From assembly GCA_001247695.2 (NCBI GenBank), contig LGRX02035076.1, positions 1 through 64,000 on the forward strand: a stretch of DNA of 64,000 nt, given 5' to 3'. Below the pieces are notes generated by a model. It saw nothing but the letters and a program-made list of their open reading frames with translations, was not told the origin of the DNA and ran no database searches. Both the position numbers and the translations under genes were made by a program. Each line of letters begins with the position of its first letter. Within the stretch, counting starts at the first letter, position 1. Of the stretch, positions 9,269-21,000 are shown in pieces. This stretch comes from Cymbomonas tetramitiformis. Lineage: Eukaryota > Chlorophyta > Pyramimonadophyceae > Pyramimonadales > Pyramimonadaceae.

Positions 9269-11663
9269 ATGGCGCAGGTACCATGGCATGGAGTGACGCC
9301 TGGCGGTGAGAACTGCCCTGGAGGACGAGTTGATTTGGAGACCTCGCTAGGCCTGGTGTCCTGCCTCGTATACGGCTCTCGCGAGCTTCCCCTCGTGCTG
9401 TGCCTGCACGGGCACCCCTCAACCGCCGAGGACAGCTACGGTCACTGGTTGATGGCAGCGCTGGTGCACAGCGGGTTCCTCGTTGTCGCAATGGACATGC
9501 CCGGGCAGGGTGGCAGTGGCACCAAAAAGCACTGCAACGGCGGCCAACCTCTCAAGACACGGTCGGAGTTTAATCTTGACAAGGGGGGCGCTGCTGACTT
9601 GGCATGCGCTGTGATCGTGGCGCTGAAGGGGGCTAAAGGACGGGCCGCTGCGGTGTTTGGATACGACTGGGGGGGGTATTGCGCTCTCCATGGGCCACGC
9701 TGCGAGATGCAGACGCCACGTGGAGAGGATTGTGGCGTTCCACCCGAGCTACAACGAGACACAGAAGGACGAGCTGAAGCAGGTGCGCTTCGCGAACCTG
9801 AAGCGGCGAGAACGACGCCCTTCTAGGGCAAGCACATGCTGCACAGAGTGCGTCAGCCTCGCTTAGTCTTAGTGACATCATCGATCCTGGCCTTGACACT
9901 GTGCATGCTCACCATCCCAGCACCTCACTGGTGCGCGTTGAAGGCATCCAAACAGCACCCCATCGAGCTCCACTCGCTGCCCGGGACTGCTCATCGCGCT
10001 TGAATGTCAGCCCTTTCATGGTCGATATCACCCCGTCTGTGGGACTCTAGTCCTCCACAGTAAGCTGGGAGTACTCTTGCTGGTCGATGCGAGGGTGCTG
10101 ACGGTGGGTCTGCCGTGTATGCGGCAGGTGGGCGCGAGCACTCTCCTCATCTGGTGCACAGCGGACCAGTTCCACTCGTGGCCGGCATGGAAGGGCAACG
10201 CCAAAAAACTACAGAACAGCTTGGGGCCGCGACTGTACGAGGAGTTCATCTTTAAGGAGACCGCGTATGGAAAGCACAGTTGGTCCCTGCATACCACAGC
10301 GATCGAGCGGTGCGTTGTCCGCTTCCTCACCGGGACTGACCCTGTGGCGGAGCCCTCCTCGGTGCACGCCCGCCCACTGGAGGCGGAGGCAGCCACCGAT
10401 GGCACCACAGTGGTGCGGAGAGACAACATCGTCATGGCGAGCCAGGCAGCGGGGTTGGACCGTCACATTTTCCAGATGCGGGATGCAGCACGAGAGGCGG
10501 CGTCTACTTTCATCGACGCCTTTGAGGCGGGGAAGCTCCCAGCGCTTTATGCTGCTTTCGTCTCGGGGGGGTCCGGGTGTCTGAAGCAAGAGGCCGCCCG
10601 TCTCTTCGGCAGCCTGCCTTGCCTCATGTCCAAAGATGACGTGGACTGCAGCCTTCTGGTAGACCTCGGGCTGTGGTCCTCAATGCCAAATGGGTGGCAC
10701 GCCATGCAGCAAACACCGCGGTACTACGTGGGACGACGGGTGCTGGTGCGAGCCCCGGTATGTCCGCGGCCAAACGATCCCGCCTTCATGGCGCTGGAAA
10801 GCGAGCGCTGCTCGGAGAGCGGGGGGAGGGGACAGAATCAGGCAGAGTACACGACGTTCCGCGCGGTCATCTCCGGCTTTGATCCGATCCGTGGGGGCGT
10901 CGACGTGGATGTGGAATGCTCAGATGAGACCTGCAGGACGATGCGCGTCGATCGGGCTGAGCTACTGCGGTTGAACCAGCCCCACCAGCTGCCGATCGGT
11001 CCCAATGGCGAGGTGCGGCTAGAGGACGGCATCGTGTTGAAGAAAGGGTCGAGCCTGGCGCGGGCGAAGTTCTGTGAGATGGCGCTTGCGTTGAGGTCGG
11101 TCGCAGAGAGTTTAGATTTTGATGCGAGTCCAGAGGAGTGCGAGCGGCTGCAATGTGAGGCGGTGGCCGCCATTCGTGGATGCTTGGACTTGAATACATT
11201 CCAGAGGGACGATCGGAACCGGCTGGTTGCAAACGGGGAGCGCTTTCGGGATCGAGATAGATACTGTGGGGATGATGCCGCCCGCTTTGCAGTGCACGGA
11301 CAAGGGCACTGCCACACAGTCAGCAGTGTCATGGCCGTGTTTCTATCCGCGTGGCAGAAGGCGTTGGGCATCGACCTGAAGTACCGCGGCGGATTCGCTT
11401 TCTCGGATGAATCAGCAGAAGTGAGCGATAGCCCTGAGCATCATCAATGGCTGGAGTTTATGACTCGCCCATCCTGTAGTATGTTTACTTGCGATTTATA
11501 TCGGGAAGATGGTCCTGCTGGAACAGGAGCGCTGTTGCACCAGCCCATAGAACAAGCGTATCGCAAATCGTTGTATCCTCACGGTCAGCTTCCAGTACTG
11601 TCAGGCTTCCCTGTCATGATTGCTGCTTCCTGTGCTTCTGATTTTGCTGATAGCACGTGCTGA
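9269..11663 (+). CDS. alpha/beta-hydrolase fused to a transglutaminase-like domain
   Basis: Two exons, 9269-9782 and 10128-11663, are joined by a 345-bp GT-AG intron in phase 0 (CAG/GTGCGC...GCGGCAG/GTG). Exon 1 has a hydrolase core: LVLCLHGHP (oxyanion HG), VVAMDMPGQGGSG and GYDWGG, where Asp replaces Ser as in epoxide-hydrolase/dehalogenase-type enzymes. Exon 2 supplies the acid loop (IWCTADQFHSW) and the histidine (YGKHSW). A middle region of about 250 residues is unrecognised apart from an SH3/Tudor-like stretch. The C-terminal part has GQGHCHTVSS (Cys at 11310-11312), HHQWLEF and CDLY, a plausible Cys-His-Asp transglutaminase-fold triad. After GYDWGG the frame breaks: the 8-G run 9669-9676 is one base too long, and the conserved continuation (GHAARC..., AFHPSYNE) is in another frame. 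This is either a sequencing error or a real mutation. An upstream exon is not excluded. No substrate can be named. Confidence 0.8.
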
Positions 11664-13000
11664 CTTGAAAGCAATCGAGGTTTGGCTCAAATTCTTCTGA
11701 CTATGAATTTGCAGTCTGTATTGATTTATATATTATGTGTATTATTAGATTTCGGTGGCAGTACACCGTGATGGATGTGTTGGCTAGCAGCCTCTAGTTC
11801 TGCCCTGCTGCTGCCAAGGTTTGCAACTGCTGATTCGGCAATAACAGGAGGTTACTCCACAACGAAGCCGGCGACTATCATTTATCCACAGCGATGTATG
11901 AAGTGATGGCTTAATGCGGTGTATGTACTACAGAGGCACATGCCCATTAGGCTATGTCGAAAACAAGTCCTCAAAATCGGTACCGTGAGTGCATGGCACA
12001 TCACACAGAGAAGTGCCATTATTATATTATGCAGTTTATACATTCGATTCCCATATTCGGTACGATGTGCCATATCGCTCGTGATGATTATCATTCTTTG
12101 CAGATGCATGTGACTATTAGTCGAAGAAATGAAACGTAAAAAATACTCAGATTCTTCAGCCGTCGTCATGCTGCCGCGACTTGTCCATTGACACCTCGTC
12201 GTTCTTCGGGAAGCTACTCGCGCTCATCCCTCTGGATGTCCTAAGATTTCCTCAATTGCGAGCGAGGGTGGAAAACGAACACGTTTAAAAACCTGCCGTC
12301 GTGAATCGGTCGAACAGCCAAAATCACGGCCAGTCGTTGCGTAATGATCCCGACTGGTCATTGCTGTTGGGTATGCATCGCATCTTTGGCACGCATTAAC
12401 GTGGTACGTATGCGTCACTTATTCCACATTAAATTTGCTCGTCGTCTCCCCCTGTTGTATACTTTTACCCGCTAGGGTCCCCGCGCCGAAAGCCTAGATG
12501 GTTACGGTATTATACTGTGACCCGGTATTTCAAATGGCGTGTTTACTAGTGTCGGGATGTGTCTTTTGAATTTTACCATGCAATATCGTATAGCATCTGA
12601 TGCTGGTAAGCCAGCGCGCCAGGGCACGATACTTCGTCAGTGATAACGACTCCTGTATTTAAGGGGGCGGACCCGTATGCAGATCCACAAATACCGTAAA
12701 TGGCCGATAATCGATGAGAGAGAGTGAATAGACCACACATCTGACAGCAGACCGACATCGCGATTATATAAACCGACATCAGCATCAAATATGAGGTATA
12801 GTTATAAGCAACCACGAGCTGGTCACAATTGAAATGTGCACTCGATTTTACGCCGTGCCTTTGTCCCCGGCACCTCACTCTGACCGATCGAGGGGCCAGT
12901 GATTGCAGCAATACATATGAATAATTATAACTATCATCCTTTAATACTGTGTTAAGATGTTCTCAGCTCCCTGACAACAGAAAATCACTTCAGCCCAGCC
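11664..13000. other. intergenic, no gene recognised
   Basis: Ordinary AT-richer sequence with short ORFs only. No repeat array, TIR or coding-like stretch stood out. Confidence 0.5.
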
Positions 13001-13912
13001 CTATGGATGTATGCATAAAGGGTTTGTGACCTCCCGGCTGACACTAGATAGCTTTGTTTCGGCCGCTTTCATTCCTGAGTGTTTTTCCAGGTCAGCAGAA
13101 CGAATGCAATGGACACGCACCGGTAAGCTAACGCGAGGCGTGAGATTCGGCGATGAACGATGGAGATCAGATCGAAGGTTGTCACCGCTTAGAAAGGGCA
13201 TATCCTCATTTGCCCCGGCTGTTGGTGGGGAATGCACAGCAGCCATGTATTCGTCACAAGGTTCACTGTTCTCCGGCGATACTGCCATAGGATCAATATG
13301 CTCGAGACAATTGCTGCCAGGTTTGCCGTCCTTACTTGCCTCGGCTGTTGGCATTACAAGCACGGGACTGAATTCGAGCGGAGGGTCTTCGGTGTCAGAT
13401 TCCCCACACTCACTCTGCTCAGCACTTGGTAGTGCAATCACTGGAATGGTTGTGAGCTCCTCGTGCTTCTTTGCCATCGTGGACGCAATTGCAGGATTAA
13501 CTTCGGGCTCCACGCCCCCTGCATCGGGCACCAAGGCACGTCCATCGGGCGCTATGGCCCCTGCATCGGGCCCCAAGACACGTCCACCTCCATCGGGCTC
13601 CACAACCTTTCCATCGGGCTCCAAGTCCGCTCCATTGGGCTCCGCGCCCCCTCCATCGGGCCCCAAGACACCCCCACCTCCATCGGGCTCCACAACCTCT
13701 CCATTGGGCTCCACAGGCTGTCCTTTGGGCTCGATGTGCCTTCCATTAAGCTCGACGAGCCCTGCATCTGGATCCATGTCCCTTCCGTCCCGTTCCCAGG
13801 TGGCTTTCAATGTTCTGAAAGGCTCTTGCTCCAGCCCTTTGGCCATAACTTCTTTGTCGATCTGCCGAATGATTTTCATCTCCTCGTCCGATGTAGTGAA
13901 GTGGCTGCACAT
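13001..13912 (-). CDS. repetitive acidic protein, unrecognised
   Basis: This 303-codon ORF begins MCSHFTTSDEEMKIIRQIDKE. It then has imperfect short repeats of the type EPDGGG / LGPDGGG / EPNG, followed by a Ser/Pro/Glu-rich tail. Two other long ORFs overlap it on the plus strand because the 27-30-nt repeat is a multiple of three. I prefer the minus-strand reading because its composition is protein-like (acidic, balanced) and its neighbours to the right are on the same strand. It may be spliced to 13876-14220. No function is inferred. Confidence 0.35.
   Translation of the reverse strand: MCSHFTTSDEEMKIIRQIDKEVMAKGLEQEPFRTLKATWERDGRDMDPDAGLVELNGRHIEPKGQPVEPNGEVVEPDGGGGVLGPDGGGAEPNGADLEPDGKVVEPDGGGRVLGPDAGAIAPDGRALVPDAGGVEPEVNPAIASTMAKKHEELTTIPVIALPSAEQSECGESDTEDPPLEFSPVLVMPTAEASKDGKPGSNCLEHIDPMAVSPENSEPCDEYMAAVHSPPTAGANEDMPFLSGDNLRSDLHRSSPNLTPRVSLPVRVHCIRSADLEKHSGMKAAETKLSSVSREVTNPLCIHP
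13500..13770. repeat. 27-30-bp tandem repeat array (PDG-type coding repeats)
   Basis: Units contain CCATCGGGC plus TCCA/CCCA, roughly ten imperfect copies with lengths in multiples of three. The array produces open frames on both strands, so repeat structure alone does not prove translation. Confidence 0.7.
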
Positions 13913-14220
13913 CCCTCCCCTCGCATGCCCTTAACGTCAACCTCACGCATGTCATCATTGGCAATCCCAAGTATATCATCACTATCAACGCTACGCATGT
14001 CATCACAGACAACGCTACGCATGTCATCACAGACAACACTACGCATGTCATCACCGTCAACGCTACGCGTGGCATTATTTTCAACCTCACGCTTACCATC
14101 ACCGTCTACCTCACTCATATCCTCACTGTCAACCTCACGCACGACATCACCGTCTACCTCACGCATATCTCTACTGGCATTCGCAAAACATGTCATCGCT
14201 GTGAACACAGGAATTCGCAA
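13876..14220 (-). CDS. short acidic-repeat ORF (MREVDGDD / MRSVxxDD)
   Basis: This 114-codon ORF is built of about ten 8-residue units such as DDMRSVVC, DDMRSVDS and DVVREVDS. It overlaps the N-terminus of 13001-13912 in another frame, so a splice or frameshift would be needed to join them. It lies just beyond the stop codon of the P2X-like gene (14295-14297). No family was recognised. Confidence 0.3.
   Translation of the reverse strand: MRIPVFTAMTCFANASRDMREVDGDVVREVDSEDMSEVDGDGKREVENNATRSVDGDDMRSVVCDDMRSVVCDDMRSVDSDDILGIANDDMREVDVKGMRGEGCAATSLHRTRR
13930..14170. repeat. 24-bp tandem repeat array
   Basis: About ten copies of an ACGCATGTCATCAC-containing 24-mer, some nearly identical (GACAACGCTACGCATGTCAT at about 13988 and 14012). 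The unit is a multiple of three, which keeps several frames open. Confidence 0.75.
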
Positions 14221-14294
14221 AAATAATATCTACATATGTGAGAAATGGACTGTGTCACTGCGGCTGCACACATTCCATGTCTCTTTCAGTCGCC

Positions 14295-15073
14295 CTACTC
14301 GAATTCTTTCACGTTTGTCCTCCTAAAACCTCCCAACCCGATTATGTGATGCCACAGGGCGGAGTAGAGCTTCCAGCAGATGTGGCACGGAGCGCAATAT
14401 TGCTCTTCATTGGTCACAGATAGATCCACCTCCCGGATCAAGGAGCGCCGTATTTCATGATAAACGTGGGTTACCCTCGCACCTCTGCGGCGGCGTATCT
14501 AGTGAAAAAGCCGTGCTCAGCGAACATAGAAGGGTGCGAAAGACACTGAGGACCCCCTGCTCCCCACTTCTGAAGAAGGCCCCTTACCCTTCAAGTTTTT
14601 GCTTGCGGGTGACGTAGTCCTTGAAGGTCCACAGATCGCACGGGCTCGGATTGTAGGCCTCGACAAATGCCGGGGAGGACAAGTAATTCTGCAGCAGCCT
14701 CCTCAAACCCCCTTCCATCATGATCTTGCAAAGGCCAGAAAACGGGTCCCCTCCCCCTGTGAGCTCATAGGCAGGTGCTGCGCACGGGTCTCGCGGCCTA
14801 GCAATTTCATCAGGTGCCCCTAGAAGTAAGTTCCGAAGGAGCCCTCAAAGTGTCGCAAACAAAGGGTGCACGCAGTGCAGCTCTCACTGCTTCGCTATTG
14901 GCTGTGGCCGACTCCTCATCGGCATTCGCCTTCATTACGTCCGCGTTCACATTCTTCTCACTCTCAGCTTCGGCTATGAGGAACTCCACGAGTGCCTGCT
15001 CAACAGTCCGGGAGGAGCCCTTAGCCAAGGGCTCAGGGTAACATATGCAGATTCCCGCCGTTACCTTTGCACT
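14295..15073 (-). other. 3' exons of the P2X-like gene
   Basis: Exons 14872-15073 (start approximate; RTVEQALVEFLIAEAESEKN), 14588-14777 (KIMMEGGLRRLLQNYL) and 14295-14484 (HVYHEIRRSLIREVDLSV...PCHICWKL, then TAG) join across GTGCAC...GCAG and GTAAGG...GCAG introns in phases 1 and 2 without a stop. The encoded region is cytosolic-looking and of unknown fold. The two introns are about 94 and 103 bp, short for this gene. Confidence 0.55.
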
Positions 15074-18000
15074 GGCATGCTGAAGCAAAAGGAGAAACGG
15101 GGCGTGGGACGCTATTATAATGCTTTACGTCTATATAGAGAGCTAGTGGGTGCACTATGATGTCAAGTGAAGAGAGCTCTGTGCGCCCAACACAATACCT
15201 GTTGTGACAAAGCAGTGATTAAAGGGAAAATGAGTCAACATCATGCAAGAGGAGAGGAGGGTGCCGAGGGTTAAAAGTGCAGCCAATCGCAGCCAGGATC
15301 AAATCCTCAAGCCGATTCAAGCCGAGTGGAGGTAGACATGGGAGAAATGACATTCCAGACCCAACATCACTGCCAACTGCCCGCTCACTCCACCTTGAGA
15401 CCCAACATTGCATCGGAGACCGGGAGGCTATTGCTTTTACACTCGATATCTCGCATGCTGAGCCTCCGACCTTCTTTCGTGCAGGACGCTTCATGGGGAT
15501 GCCGTCTGATACGCCGCGGCCGTTCCAAACATCACAGCGAACGGGTAAGAAAGCGAGCCAATCCTGGCGTGATGACGTGGTCTGTAATTATGAGCAGACA
15601 CCTGTGTTGATGGCCTATCGCTCTCGCTTCAATATTCACGAAGCGGCCACAAGGGTATTGGTTAGATAGTTTCTGTCCTCCATCGATGCTTTCCCATTCG
15701 AAGACGCCTCTAGCCTATTTGACTGGGTCATCTCATGCGAACGCCTCTGCGCATGTTGCTGGCAGGAAAACGCAGAAAAATGGAGGAGGGATGATGGCCG
15801 GAGCGGCCTCGCACCAGCGTCATGCCACTCTTCATTCCAGCAGGAATCTGACGCCCATTGCCTGCTCCAGCTCCCAGCCCAGCAGCCTCAGCAGCGGGGC
15901 GTGCCAGTGCTGCTGGGGAGAGGTTCTCAAACAAACGAGAATCGATTTCCTAGTGGGTCATCAGGGCTACCGCGGAGTTAAGGGGCGTGAGGTGAGTAGA
16001 TTTCCTAGTGGGTCATCAGAGCTACCGCGGAGTTAGGCGTGGCGTGCGTTTCCTAATTGGTCATCAGAGGCTACTTGAGGTTAGAAGGCGCAGTGGTAGA
16101 TTTCTAAGTGAGTTAATCAGGCTACAGGAGGTTAGCACTCAGGTGAGTGATTTACCTAAGTGGGTCATCTCAGGCTACCCCGACGGAGTTAAGGCGCCTT
16201 GGTGGTAGATTCCTAAGTGGGTCATCAGGCTTCCCAGCGAGGAGTTAAAGCGCATGGTGGGTAGATTTCTAATTGGCGGTCATCAGGGCTACCAGCGGGT
16301 TCAGGGGCGCCGAGGTGAGTAAGTTTCAAATTCAGGTTAGCATCGAGAGCTGCAGCGGGAGTTAGGCGTAGGTGATGTTTCTAGTAGGTCATCAGGGCTA
16401 CGCTTAATTCAGGGCGTGAGGTGGAAGTAAGATTTCTGGCATTGGAGTCTATGGAGGCTGCGGAGTTCAGGCGCGAGGTGGTAGATTTCAGTGGGTCATC
16501 AGAGCTACCGCGCGGGTTAAGCAGTAGGTGAGTAAGAATTTCTAATTGGGTCATCGGGCTGCGAGTTAGGCGTGGTGAAGTGATTTCAAGTGGGTCATCA
16601 GGCTACCGCGGGTCAGTTAAGGCCATGAGGTGAGTGAATTTCCTCTTGTGGTCTCTAGGCTACATGGGAGTTAGAGGCGCGAGTGAGTAGATTTCTAAGT
16701 GGGTCCATCCAGTTACCACTTGGGGTTAAAGCGTGAGAATTGCAAATGAATTTCCTAGTAGGTCATCGAGCTACCATGGGGTTGCTAGGCGCCCAGGTGG
16801 TAATTCTGAAGTGGATTAAATGAGGCTACAGCGGAGTTAAGCCTTGAGGTGAGTAGATTTCCTGGTGAGTTATCAGAACTTACAGCGGAGTTAGGGCGTG
16901 GGTGTGATTTCCTAGTGGGTCAATCACAGGGCTACGCGGAGTTAAGAGCGCAGTGCTGAGTGATTTCCTAAGGCAGATTCTGTCAGCTACCGCGGAGTTA
17001 AGGGGCGTGAGGTGAGTAGGAGCTGTCGCACCTCGCTCCATCAATGTGCGCAGCCTGCGGTAGAGCTCATACTTGTCTAGATATCCGCTCTGGTTGTCAT
17101 CCATGAGTGAAAAAATCAGCGTACCCGTCAGCAGCTGCATCTCCTCACCCCCGCTCCCCTCCCCGCGTCCTCATCAAAGCGCCACCGCCTCAGCAGCGCC
17201 TCGCACCAGCCCTACCGCCATGGTGTGAGCTGCAGTGCCCGTCTGTGGATGAACCCATGGGCTGACTTCCGAGAACAAGCAATGCCACCATCTTCCTTCT
17301 TCCTCCACTTTCTAGTCGGAGACAGAACAGATGGCATTTCTTATATACACTAATACAGGGCAGAGCATTGGGAAACCCCCTGCTTGCACTCCACCTGCAG
17401 TACCTAGTATCCAAGCACCAATAGACAGCGCCCGCCTTCCATGCGGGAAGCAGCGTCAAAACCGTGCCCCAAACCCCCCGTTCCCTCTCTCCACACACTC
17501 GTGAAGGGCACTGGCACCTGGGCTGCATATTTGGCATATCGCCGACCGAAGTCCGCAGTCTCGTAGAGCATCCTCTTGTGGAACCCGCTCTTGAGCCCCA
17601 TCAAGCTCGTCGCAACGATGATCACAACCTGCGGCAGGCAAGCAGAGGGCCTCCCTTAGCGATGGGCGGGACAAGGGGGATGGACGCTGGTGCAGGCGCT
17701 GGAATCCAGCAGTCGGGGCGGAGGGGCTGAGCTCCAGGGGAGCGTGGGGCAGGAGCATCGTGGTGCAGAGGTTGGGGGCTCATCAGGTACCGTACACTTT
17801 CATTTTAGATCTGTAGTGTGGGGGAGGGCGGGGGGAGGCGCAAATCGTAAGCTTCGACTGAAATGTCACCCCGGAAATTCAATGAGTTGTTGGATGTTAA
17901 AACGCCGAGCCTCTGGCCACACGGCCCGAGAGCCGCGGAAATAATAATTCCTTGACGATAGAACTCACGCAGGGCGGCGCAGGGTGAGTGACGCGGAGAT

Positions 18001-21000
18001 GGGGCGCCAGGGCGTCCATGGCATGGCACCGTGGGATCGGAGCGCCGCGCGGCTCCTCCGTCTGCGCCTCCAAGGGATGGCTCACCGTGTTGCAAAAGCC
18101 GAGCATGACGACGGCGTTGGTGAGGGAGTTCACCAAAGAGTTGACATCGAATGTGCCGATCTGACCTCCACTCTGCTCTCATCGCAAAACCATACTCGCG
18201 TCTCCCCTCACTCGTCCACCAGGATTGGACAATGTCGGGGAGCACAGCTCGTGGGAGCTCGTGGTTTGGATGCGGCCCCTAAGAGACTCGAACGCAGCTA
18301 CGTGTGCACCGGCAGCGGCGTTGGCAATCAGATCAAGTGAAGAACGAAACTGATCGGAACGCCAGAAGTTTGTGAAAATTCTGTATCGGTCTGCACTGTG
18401 ATGCACGGATCGCATCGTGTGGCATCGTATGACCAGCCCAGTTGCATATCCTGAAACTCGAGGTTCTAGGCTCGGAGCGCCGAGCTTCGCGAACAGAGCG
18501 CTGGATTTCGAAGCATGTGACTCCAGCTACATCACCAGACTATTCTACAGTTATCTTCCGCGCTACAATGGCCGCCATATTCCAACCCTTACGTCCGGGG
18601 GCACCTGTGGTACGGCCTGTTGCAAGGCCTGTTGACCTAAAGCGTTTCCCAGGCTGCCACTCAGGCGTATCCCTAATACCGACCGGTGCCCAGATGTCTC
18701 TGACCCCCCCTCCGCTCAACCGAGCTGCAGCCGTACACCACTGTAAGCACCGCCTCGATCAAGTCACCCAAATCCCATGCACTCGTACCGGCAACATGCA
18801 CCGTCTGATTGGTAGATTCTCTTGCCAAGAGCCGAGCAGAAGAGGACGGGCATGGGGCCAACATGGGATGCCTGAAGGGCAGCAAGCCGTATGCAGGAGG
18901 CACGCGCCTGAAAGTTGACCAGGATGCCATAGTTCTCCGTGTCGACCGTCTCATCCAAAGAGATGTACTGGAAGGTGTGGCCGAGGGATGTCCACGCGAT
19001 CACCGGCTCCACCTCCAGGATGCAGATGACGTCATCTTCACTGTAGTCATCATAATTCCCACTGCCCTCGTGCTGCCCAAAGTTGTAGTACTGCAGCTTG
19101 AACGCCAGCTGCAGCCCCGACAAGCGCAGCTTCGGGTAAGTGCCCTGCGCGACCCCTGTGAGAGAGCGCCAGCATCCCCATCCCATACTCTTAGGTCGTG
19201 ATTCAGAAGTGCGCCAAACATGTCGAGGCAATCCGGGCGAAAAGGTGCCAATGCACGTGCCTGCCTGTCGGGCCCTGCAGATCCTCGTACGACTCTAGCC
19301 AGTTGCTGCAAACAAGACCCCCCTCCCTCTCATCTACCCCTCCCCATCAGCACCCCTTTCTCTCTCACACACTGAATGGCATCAGATCAGCCGGCAAAAG
19401 CCAGCCCACCAGCATCCCAGTGGATGTGAGAAGCAAATCAGGAGCAGAGGGCGGGGCCGTGACAAGATACCACCAACTCATACATATTCCCAACCCAGAT
19501 GCAAAGCAGCATGGAAAGATGATACGATGTGACCGATCATCGCCCTCTCTCTGTCACACACACTGAACGGCATGAGATCGGCCAACAAAAGCCAGCCCAC
19601 CATCATCCCAGTGGATGTGAGAAGCAAACAGAGCAGGCGGGGCCGTGACAAGATACCACAAACTCATACATGTTCCCAACCCTGATGCAAAGCAGCATGG
19701 AAAGATGAAACGATGTGACCGATCATCGCCCAACAATTGTTGGTCTCTGGGTAACGGGTAGCGGACCCTGCTGGCATGCCCCCCAGTGGCTCCCGGTCGA
19801 TGGATGGGACCTGTTGGTCCATGGTTATGTCATGAATGCAGTCACACCACACAGCATGGACACCCCATGTCAAAAAGGAAACATGCGGGCACCTAAGTGC
19901 TCCCCACAAAATTCAAGGGAGAACACAGAAGTTGTACATCACCACCTTCTGCCTCTCCTCGCAGCACGACAGACGAATCTACCGAGCTCTCCAAGAGGCA
20001 GTGCCCGCCAGAATGGCACCACAGGGATAACCGCCTCCCAAAACCCACTTCCACCCGGTCGTCCCCGTTCACAGCGATCCGTCAGTACTTCATATCAAGG
20101 TCAAAGAACACAAGTCCCCCGGCATGTGTAATAACCATGAGCACTGTACACGGAGAGGGAGCTAGCGTCAGACGAATCCAAGACACTCCCAAAAAGCGAG
20201 CCGTAGACGAATCCCCGACGCACTCAAAGAGGCAGTACCCATCAGAAGGGTACCACAGGGACAGCCACATCCCATCATCCAAATCATTCCAGTGGCCGTC
20301 CCCGTTCACAACGAGATGCCAGTACCCCATAAAGTGGGTATCGATCACCAGTCCCTCTGTCACACACACACACACTGCACGGCATGAGATCGGCCAACAA
20401 AAGCCAGCCCACCATCATCCCAGTGGATGTGAGAAGCAAATCAAGAGCAGGGCGGGGCCGTGACAAGATACCACAAACACATACATATTCCCAACCCAAA
20501 TGCAAAGCAGCATGTAAAGATGATACGATGTGACCGATCGTCGCCAAACAACTGTTGGTCTCTGGGTTACGGAGTAAGCGGACCCTGCTGGCATGCCCCC
20601 CAGTGGCTCCCGGTCGATGGATGGGACCTGTTGGTCCATGGTTATGTCATGAATGCAGTCACACCACACAGCATGGACACCCCATGTCCAAAAAAAGAAA
20701 ACATGCGGGCACCTAAGTGCTCCCCACAAAATTCAAGGGAAAACACAGAAGGTGTACTTCACCACCTTCTGCCTCTCCTCGCAGCACGACAGACGAATCT
20801 ACCGAGCTCTCCAAGAGGCAGTGCCCGCCAGAATGGCACCACAGGGATAACCGCCTCCCAAAACCCACTTCCACCCGGCGGCCGTCCCCGTTCACAGCGA
20901 TCCGCCAGTACTTCATATCAAGGTCAAAGAACACAAGTCCCCCGGCATGTGTAATAAGGATAAGCATACACACACATCTTTGCTCCCCGGCCTGGGTACA

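Noticed and set aside
13463..14326. 287-codon plus-strand ORF across both repeat arrays
   Set aside because: It exists only because both repeat units are multiples of three. It has an amino-acid composition dominated by Ser/Thr/Leu/Met from antisense reading and overlaps the preferred minus-strand frames.
15944..17020. Array read as an RNA gene or introner family
   Set aside because: Units vary by small indels and have no conserved structure, and no other intron in the window carries the same unit. It behaves as a local minisatellite.
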